Shown here: one piece after another, positions 1 through 3,739 of the stretch
Position numbering within the stretch: the stretch's first letter is position 1
How the letters are laid out: each line of letters starts with the position of its first letter
NCBI GenBank assembly: GCA_024679435.1
Contig: JAIBDK010000196.1
Span: 1-5,114 of the forward strand
Source: Gammaproteobacteria bacterium
GTDB lineage: Bacteria > Pseudomonadota > Gammaproteobacteria > Arenicellales > Poriferihabitantaceae
Length of the DNA stretch: 5,114 nt
Direction: 5' to 3'
The notes under the pieces: generated by a model
Told to the model about the DNA's origin: nothing
Database searches by the model: none
The model's input: the letters and a program-made list of their open reading frames with translations, nothing else
Position numbers and translations under genes: made by a program

Positions 1-55
1 ACTTCTTGTGCAGATCTTGCGCGCTTAATTGTGCAAAATATGCCGGATTGAATGG

Positions 56-83
56 TTGTTGAATTTTTTGGGTAGCGTACAAT
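56..83 (+). promoter_or_regulatory. Weak sigma70-like promoter candidate for the synthetase gene
   Basis: TTGTTG (56-61) and TACAAT (78-83) are separated by 16 bases. The -10 box matches five of six consensus bases, the -35 only three. Transcription would start near 90, leaving a leader of about 22 bases before the ATG at 113. A TTGTGCA direct repeat lies further upstream at 6-12 and 29-35 (start to start 23 bases) and could be part of a regulator site, but nothing identifies the regulator. Confidence 0.3.
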
Positions 84-112
84 TCAATTTTTAAATTCGG
101 ACAAGCCTCTGC

Positions 113-1471
113 ATGATAAATCCTGAGCAGGACACCACTAGATTTCTTTCGAATCATCCTGATCTTGTCCACCTGGACGTGATTGTTATTGACTTGTGTG
201 GAAATGCGGTCGGTAAACGACTCCCTGTTGATTCCCTGCAATCTGTATACAAGGACGGCACCCCGGTGTGTGCTGCAATGCAGTTGGTAGATGTTCTGGG
301 TAATACCGCAGATCCATTGGGGTACGGTTTTTCCGATGGTGACCCGGATGGCTATGCTAAACCGATTCATGGCGCTCCTGTCGGTGTGCCGTGGCTTGGT
401 AACAGTAAATGTCAGTTGTTGTGTCAGTTAGTGGAAGCAAGCTCCGGATTGCCTTTTTGGTATGATCCGCGGGAAATACTCAAAAATGTCATAAAGCGAT
501 TTGATGAGTTGCCTTTTAAACCTGTCGTGGCGGCAGAGCTGGAATTCTATTTTATTGATGCCCAAAGACAGGAGAGCGGTGCGCCTGTCGCAATCACCTC
601 TCCTCGAACAGGAGCAAGGGAAAGTCAGGGCAAGGTGCTGTCTCTGGATAAGCTGGATGAGTTTGAGCCTTTGCTAACCGCGGTGCAGGAAGCCTGTCTC
701 GCTCAGAATATTCCGGCAACGTCGATGATCAGTGAGTATGGCGCCGGTCAGTTCGAAATTAATCTTGCGCATCAAACCGATATTCTTGCGGCTGCTGATC
801 ATGCGGCATTGTTGCGCCGCGTTGTTCAGGGAGTGGCGCGTGCGGCGGGACATGATGCAACGTTTATGTCGAAACCATTCCCGGATGAATCAGGGAATGG
901 TTTCCATGTGCATGTCAGTCTCGTCGACGAAGCGGGAGACAATTGTTTTAATCCGGACAGCAAATCTGGTGATGTCTTTCTATCCAGCGCAGCGGCAGGG
1001 TTGGCGGCCACGATGAGTGAAGCGATGGCGATTTTCGCACCCAACCTCAATGTGTACCGCCGATTTAAACCCGATGAGTTTGTTCCGGTAACCAAAGACT
1101 GGGGTGAAAACAATCGATCTGTTGCGTTTAGAGTTCCACCGTCAAACCCTCAGAATCGTCGTTTGGAACATCGAATATCAGGCGCAGAGGCAAATCCCTA
1201 TCTGGTTATTGCTGCGGTGTTGGCAGGTATCCATCACGGTTTGAGCGAGAAATTGCCGGGCATCGAGATGGCGTCAGGAAATGCAGGTGCCCAGGTCGAT
1301 CCGTCTTTGCCATTGACACCGTGGCATTCCATTGATTGTTTTGCCAATTCCAGGATTTTGCCCGACTACTTTAGTCCGGACTATGTGTCCTTGTACAGTG
1401 AAGTAAAACGTGAAGAGTTTAACGCTTTCATGGGTTCCCATTTTGACCGAGAGTACCTTTGGTATCTCTAG
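113..1471 (+). CDS. Glutamine synthetase family protein, gamma-glutamylpolyamine synthetase (PuuA-like) type
   Basis: This 452-residue protein has the complete glutamine synthetase fold: a beta-grasp N-terminal domain (about residues 15-105) and a catalytic domain (about 115-452). Visible active-site motifs are AELEFYF (141-147, metal ligands E142 and E144), SEYGAGQFEINL (207-218, E208 and E215), the ATP-binding signature ending GNGFHVHVSL (261-270, H265), NNRSVAFR (333-340) and RRLEHRISGAEANPYL (349-364, E352 and R354). It lacks the NLYDLP adenylylation site of housekeeping GlnA. Its length and C-terminal style (KREEFNAFM, then YLWYL) match the PuuA-like branch, which ligates glutamate to putrescine or another amine using ATP in the cytoplasm. 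The substrate is inferred. The ATG at 113 is the first start after an in-frame TAA at 92-94, with a weak GGACAAG about eight bases upstream. Usual partners (glutamine amidotransferase, aldehyde dehydrogenase, aminotransferase) are absent from the window. I am sure of the fold and fairly sure of the subfamily. Confidence 0.92.
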   Translation: MINPEQDTTRFLSNHPDLVHLDVIVIDLCGNAVGKRLPVDSLQSVYKDGTPVCAAMQLVDVLGNTADPLGYGFSDGDPDGYAKPIHGAPVGVPWLGNSKCQLLCQLVEASSGLPFWYDPREILKNVIKRFDELPFKPVVAAELEFYFIDAQRQESGAPVAITSPRTGARESQGKVLSLDKLDEFEPLLTAVQEACLAQNIPATSMISEYGAGQFEINLAHQTDILAAADHAALLRRVVQGVARAAGHDATFMSKPFPDESGNGFHVHVSLVDEAGDNCFNPDSKSGDVFLSSAAAGLAATMSEAMAIFAPNLNVYRRFKPDEFVPVTKDWGENNRSVAFRVPPSNPQNRRLEHRISGAEANPYLVIAAVLAGIHHGLSEKLPGIEMASGNAGAQVDPSLPLTPWHSIDCFANSRILPDYFSPDYVSLYSEVKREEFNAFMGSHFDREYLWYL

Positions 1472-1535
1472 CGTCCGGTGCCGGACTCCAGAGACACGGT
1501 GTGGTTTTGTGTGCCGACCTGTTGGGTGTCACTAA

Positions 1536-1565
1536 TTGTGTATTCGGTGATGCAGATTCTAAAAT
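1536..1565 (+). promoter_or_regulatory. Weak promoter-like pair ahead of the desaturase gene
   Basis: TTGTGT (1536-1541) and TAAAAT (1560-1565) are spaced by 18 bases. The -10 box matches five of six consensus bases and the -35 box three. A start near 1572 would give a leader of about 85 bases before the desaturase ATG. The 185-base gap makes a separate promoter plausible, but the match is weak and read-through from the synthetase gene is equally possible. No intrinsic terminator separates the two genes: the short dyad GTCCG-GTGC-CGGAC (1473-1486) right after the synthetase stop has no T tract. Confidence 0.25.
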
Positions 1566-1656
1566 TCTGGACCAAGTTATGCGCGGTAATCAAACAAGGA
1601 AATATCTAGACCCGGTACTCCATGCCCTCTCAAGCGAAGATCACTAATTCTCTGCC

Positions 1657-2670
1657 ATGATCCGTCATTCACGATCGTCAAAACCAAAGAATAACGGATG
1701 GAATTATCAACCATCGTTGCCGCTTCAGGCGTCGCCATTATTTAGGGTGCCATTTCGGCCAGTTTCCATTGTTAAATGGTTTGTCGGCTCCTGGTTTCCC
1801 GTTTCAGAGCGACTCATCATTTTTTTGATATCTATTATCTCCTGGTCTTTATTTCATCCCTCAATGGAGCGCTGCCGTCAATTCGCATGGGATTGGGTGG
1901 CTGAAATATTTGTACGCAATCTGGTGCTGATGTTTATTGTGGCTGGGGGATTGCATTTGTATTTATATACGTTCAACAAGCAGGCCAATGAACGTCAGTA
2001 TGACGCCAGACCGTTGGGAAAGAATAAACGCGTTTTTACTTTTAATAATCAGGTGTTCGACAATATGTTCTGGACTTGTGTCAGCGGCGTAACAATCTGG
2101 TCGGGTTACGAAGCGCTGATGATGTGGTCAATGGCGAACGGCTATGTTCCCGCATTACCTGAAGCGAACCACTTCGGTTGGGTGGCACTGTTAATTTTTC
2201 TGATTCCAATCTGGGAAACTTTTTACTTTTATTTAGTTCATCGGTTATTACACTGGCCGCCGCTGTACAAGCTTGTGCATTCCTTGCATCACAGAAACAC
2301 CAATATCGGACCCTGGTCAGGTCTTTCGATGCATCCGGTGGAGCATTTGTTATATCTTGGCTCGGTAATGATACATTTCATTATTCCAGCGAATCCGCTG
2401 ATAATTATTTATCATTTGCAGTATTTCACTTTATCTGCAGCGACCACTCACACAGGGTATGAAGGTCTGGTTTTTAGCAAAAGAAACTATCTTCCATTAG
2501 GAACATTCCATCATCAGATGCATCATCGTTATTTTGAGTGTAATTACGGTGGTTTGGAAATACCCTGGGATCACTGGTTTGGTAGTTTTCATGATGGCAC
2601 GGAAGCATCGCATAAAGATTTCTTAAATAGACGGATGCAGCAGCAAGCAAAAAATCAAAAAAGAAATTAG
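1657..2670 (+). CDS. Sterol desaturase / fatty acid hydroxylase superfamily membrane protein
   Basis: This is a 337-residue polytopic membrane protein with the histidine clusters that bind a di-iron centre in the sterol desaturase/fatty acid hydroxylase superfamily: H195-RLL-H199, H208-SLHH-212, HPVEH (226-230) and H286-QMHH-290. Hydrophobic segments lie at about 52-68, 83-105, 140-160, 173-194 and 232-260. The histidine-rich loops therefore flank the last membrane spans and should face the cytoplasm. Family members use O2 and electrons to hydroxylate or desaturate lipids, sterols or carotenoids; the substrate here cannot be read from sequence. The ATG at 1657 is the first in-frame start after a TAA at 1645-1647 and is needed to include the WNYQPSLPLQASPLF leader (15-29), which I recall as conserved in bacterial relatives. 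No good Shine-Dalgarno sequence precedes it. It lies 185 bases after the synthetase gene, so it may have its own promoter. The lysine- and glutamine-rich tail overlaps a terminator-like hairpin serving the other strand. Confidence 0.92.
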   Translation: MIRHSRSSKPKNNGWNYQPSLPLQASPLFRVPFRPVSIVKWFVGSWFPVSERLIIFLISIISWSLFHPSMERCRQFAWDWVAEIFVRNLVLMFIVAGGLHLYLYTFNKQANERQYDARPLGKNKRVFTFNNQVFDNMFWTCVSGVTIWSGYEALMMWSMANGYVPALPEANHFGWVALLIFLIPIWETFYFYLVHRLLHWPPLYKLVHSLHHRNTNIGPWSGLSMHPVEHLLYLGSVMIHFIIPANPLIIIYHLQYFTLSAATTHTGYEGLVFSKRNYLPLGTFHHQMHHRYFECNYGGLEIPWDHWFGSFHDGTEASHKDFLNRRMQQQAKNQKRN

Positions 2671-2691
2671 GCGGCCAAGAATCGCGCCTAA
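2667..2691 (-). terminator. Candidate rho-independent terminator for leftward transcription
   Basis: TTAGGCG (2667-2673) and CGCCTAA (2685-2691) form a perfect 7-bp stem with an 11-base loop. Read on the minus strand, the stem is followed by a strongly T-rich tract (TTTCTTTTTTGATTTTTT, complement of 2649-2666), the classical intrinsic terminator arrangement. On the plus strand no T tract follows, so it would not end desaturase transcription. It lies 225 bases downstream of the DUF423 stop and overlaps the desaturase stop codon, so it would keep leftward transcripts from running antisense into that gene. The stem is only moderately GC-rich and the T-rich tract also encodes the desaturase lysine-rich tail, so this remains a candidate. 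Confidence 0.5.
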
Positions 2692-2739
2692 ACTGAAGGT
2701 TAGAGAATTGCTGGGTCTAAAAGGTGTTCGAGACATCAC

Positions 2740-2828
2740 TTTCGTGCAAGTCGCTTTCGCTGCGAGGGTTTTTAGAGATTCAATAACGGCTCTAAAGACC
2801 AGCGAACGCGACGGAATGCAGGCAGAAA
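2740..2828. repeat. Long imperfect inverted repeat in the convergent intergenic gap
   Basis: Two arms around a 14-base loop (2777-2790) pair as follows: TTTAGA 2771-2776 with TCTAAA 2791-2796, GGTT 2767-2770 with GACC 2797-2800 (one G-T wobble), TTCGCT 2756-2761 with AGCGAA 2801-2806, and GTCGC 2750-2754 with GCGAC 2808-2812. Irregularities are a five-base bulge (2762-2766) and one mismatch (2755/2807). Beyond small internal loops, TGCA 2745-2748 can pair with TGCA 2817-2820, and TTTC 2740-2743 with GAAA 2825-2828. No T tract follows on either strand, so it is not a simple terminator. It could be a structured 3' UTR or small RNA, a relic of a palindromic repeat, or chance complementarity. The rest of 2671-2915 shows no gene. 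Confidence 0.5.
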
Positions 2829-2915
2829 CAATCGATGGTTATCGATGACGATGAGTTTTAAATTTTTTACAGACCCATCAACTAATTAAGCCGACCGATG
2901 TGCTCAACCTTTATT

Positions 2916-3299
2916 TCAGGCTGTTTTTCGCGTTGATATCCCGCAACCCAATAATAAAAGCCATGCCCCCATAATGGTTATCCCACCAATAGGCGTTAAA
3001 TTAACAAGGCCTGGAATACTGAGATAGACTGAAAGGTAAATGCTAAAGCTGAATAAAACGGTGCCAATGATAAACAGCATGCCACTCCATTTTAATGCGG
3101 GTATCCCGGACAGTTTTGTGCCGCTCAGCAGCGCCAGGCCAATCGCACTGATCACCACCGCATGCACCTGATTGTAGCGCACCGCCGTCATAAGGAATCG
3201 AAACTCTTCATCGGTTATGTTTTCTCTGAGTCCGTGTTCAGCGAATGCTCCAAAAGCAACAGAGATAAACCCCAGTAACGCCCCAAATATCAATACCAT
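2916..3299 (-). CDS. DUF423 family (YgdD-like) small membrane protein
   Basis: This 127-residue protein is almost entirely hydrophobic, with four predicted membrane spans at about 2-19, 44-60, 69-95 and 101-122. It carries the family landmarks: GAFAEHGL (17-24, usually GAFGAHGL), a short polar loop, VRYNQVHAVV (40-49, Tyr and His conserved), a LFSFSIY span (82-88), and TPIGG (102-106) followed by MGAWLLL. Length matches the family's usual 120-130 residues. The family is widespread in bacterial inner membranes and has no established biochemical function. An in-frame TAA two codons upstream of the ATG fixes the start at 3299, preceded by a weak GGGTAAG. It is transcribed leftward, towards the plus-strand desaturase. 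It lies about 290 bases downstream of the DUF2256 gene, and possible promoter elements in that gap suggest its own transcription unit. Identification is strong; role unknown. Confidence 0.92.
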   Translation of the reverse strand: MVLIFGALLGFISVAFGAFAEHGLRENITDEEFRFLMTAVRYNQVHAVVISAIGLALLSGTKLSGIPALKWSGMLFIIGTVLFSFSIYLSVYLSIPGLVNLTPIGGITIMGAWLLLLGCGISTRKTA

Positions 3300-3359
3300 A
3301 ACTTACCCGAAATATTTTTTGCCAGCTGACGTTGGGTCGATTCCCTGATACCCGGGTTA

Positions 3360-3370
3360 GCAAACGTTTG
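3360..3370. promoter_or_regulatory. Perfect 10-bp palindrome, possible LacI/PurR-type operator
   Basis: CAAACGTTTG (3361-3370), preceded by G, reproduces most of the central GCAAACGTTTGC core typical of PurR and other LacI-family operators, including the central CG step. It sits just downstream of the candidate -10 element for the DUF423 gene, a sensible place for a repressor. The outer bases do not match the PurR consensus, and several 10-bp palindromes are expected by chance in a window this size. Confidence 0.2.
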
Positions 3371-3380
3371 ATGAGCAAAA

Positions 3381-3407
3381 ATTGTAACTTGTTGTGTTAA
3401 CGGACAA
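3381..3407 (-). promoter_or_regulatory. Weak sigma70-like promoter candidate for the DUF423 gene
   Basis: On the minus strand TTGTCC (complement of 3402-3407) and TACAAT (complement of 3381-3386) resemble -35 and -10 boxes, with the -10 matching five of six consensus bases. The spacer is 15 bases, shorter than the ideal 17. Transcription would begin near 3374, giving a leader of about 75 bases before the start codon at 3299. The call rests on position and partial consensus only. Confidence 0.3.
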
Positions 3408-3500
3408 CCGCAACTATTGCGACTAGTGCCACTAATTAGCCAATGCTTTAACTATTTCTGAATTAAAATAATCGCATCAACATTCGCTCAGATCCTATCA

Positions 3501-3518
3501 TAATTCCCATTGGTATTA
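3501..3518. repeat. Imperfect palindrome resembling a dispersed intergenic repeat
   Basis: TAATTCC-CATT-GGTATTA is an 18-base near-palindrome with one mismatched pair (the fifth base of each arm, T opposite T). It resembles TAATACCAATTGGTATTA-type sequences that I recall as common between genes in marine gammaproteobacteria. With only one copy in this window, the repeat assignment rests on memory of that pattern rather than on copies visible here. Confidence 0.35.
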
Positions 3519-3592
3519 AGTCGCTTCAAACCATCAGAAATGCTAATGCCCGGCTTTTAGGGATTATCAGCGGACACGGTAATATCCTGATA

Positions 3593-3739
3593 TCAGGCGG
3601 AGTCTTTGATTTTATTGCGGCCGCATCTTTTTGAGCAGTACTTTACCTCATCCCAAACGTTTTGCCATTTTTTACGCCAGCAAAAAGGGCGCTCACACAC
3701 CGGACATATTTTGGTTGGCAGGTCCGCTTTCTTTATCAT
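3593..3739 (-). CDS. DUF2256 small four-cysteine zinc-finger-like protein, coupled to photolyase
   Basis: The 48-codon frame begins MIKKADLPTKICPVCERPF and ends in a TGA at 3593-3595. It has the DUF2256 layout: a KKADLPTKICPVC opening, the C12-x2-C15 pair, a tryptophan- and lysine-rich middle (WRKKWQNVWDEVKYC; W21, W25, W29) and the C35-x3-C39 pair, so the four cysteines probably hold one zinc ion. Its ATG (3739-3737) overlaps the photolyase TGA (3738-3736) in an ATGA junction, and no Shine-Dalgarno sequence precedes it. Translation therefore probably depends on ribosomes finishing the photolyase. I recall this family as a frequent neighbour of Fe-S photolyase/cryptochrome genes, though its function is not established. 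A role in nucleic-acid binding or in helping the photolyase is inference. The full match to the family pattern and the tight junction make the gene call firm despite its size. Confidence 0.92.
   Translation of the reverse strand: MIKKADLPTKICPVCERPFCWRKKWQNVWDEVKYCSKRCGRNKIKDSA

Larger units (their letters stand above)
3300..3592. other. Non-coding gap rich in short palindromes
   Basis: No convincing gene lies between the DUF423 start and the DUF2256 stop. The stretch is AT-rich and holds several dyads: ACCCGGGT (3350-3357), the CAAACGTTTG site, CGCAA-CTA-TTGCG (3409-3421), TAGTG-C-CACTA (3424-3434), CTAATTAG (3432-3439) and an 18-base imperfect palindrome at 3501-3518. A perfect CCTGATATCAGG palindrome (3586-3597) straddles the DUF2256 stop codon but has no T tract after it, so I do not call it a terminator. 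The gap presumably contains the end of the photolyase transcript and the DUF423 promoter. Confidence 0.6.

Noticed and set aside
7..20. Possible sigma54 promoter ending TTGC
   Set aside because: The -12-like TTGC is present, but the required GG at -24 spacing is absent (TG instead).
826..1113. Minus-strand 95-residue open frame
   Set aside because: Antisense shadow within the most conserved part of the glutamine synthetase gene.
1372..1383. Perfect 12-bp palindrome TAGTCCGGACTA inside the synthetase gene
   Set aside because: About one 12-bp perfect palindrome is expected by chance in 5 kb, and this one is within coding sequence.
1473..1486. GTCCGGTGCCGGAC dyad just after the synthetase stop, considered as a terminator
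   Set aside because: The stem is 5 bp with a 4-base loop and is followed by TCCAGAGAC rather than a T run.
2178..2462. Plus-strand 94-residue frame inside the desaturase gene
   Set aside because: Alternate frame of a region carrying the histidine motifs of the real gene.
2667..2692. Integron attC-like core sites TTAGGC and GCCTAA
   Set aside because: The two cores are in the reverse order to a real attC site and only about 20 bases apart, and there is no integrase or cassette array.
3463..3510. Minus-strand 15-codon methionine-rich frame (MGIMIGSERMLMRLF)
   Set aside because: Too short, no Shine-Dalgarno sequence, and it overlaps the intergenic palindrome; expected by chance in AT-rich DNA.
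3586..3597. Perfect palindrome CCTGATATCAGG at the DUF2256 stop, considered as a terminator
   Set aside because: The usable stem is only 4 bp around an ATAT loop and no T tract follows on the minus strand.
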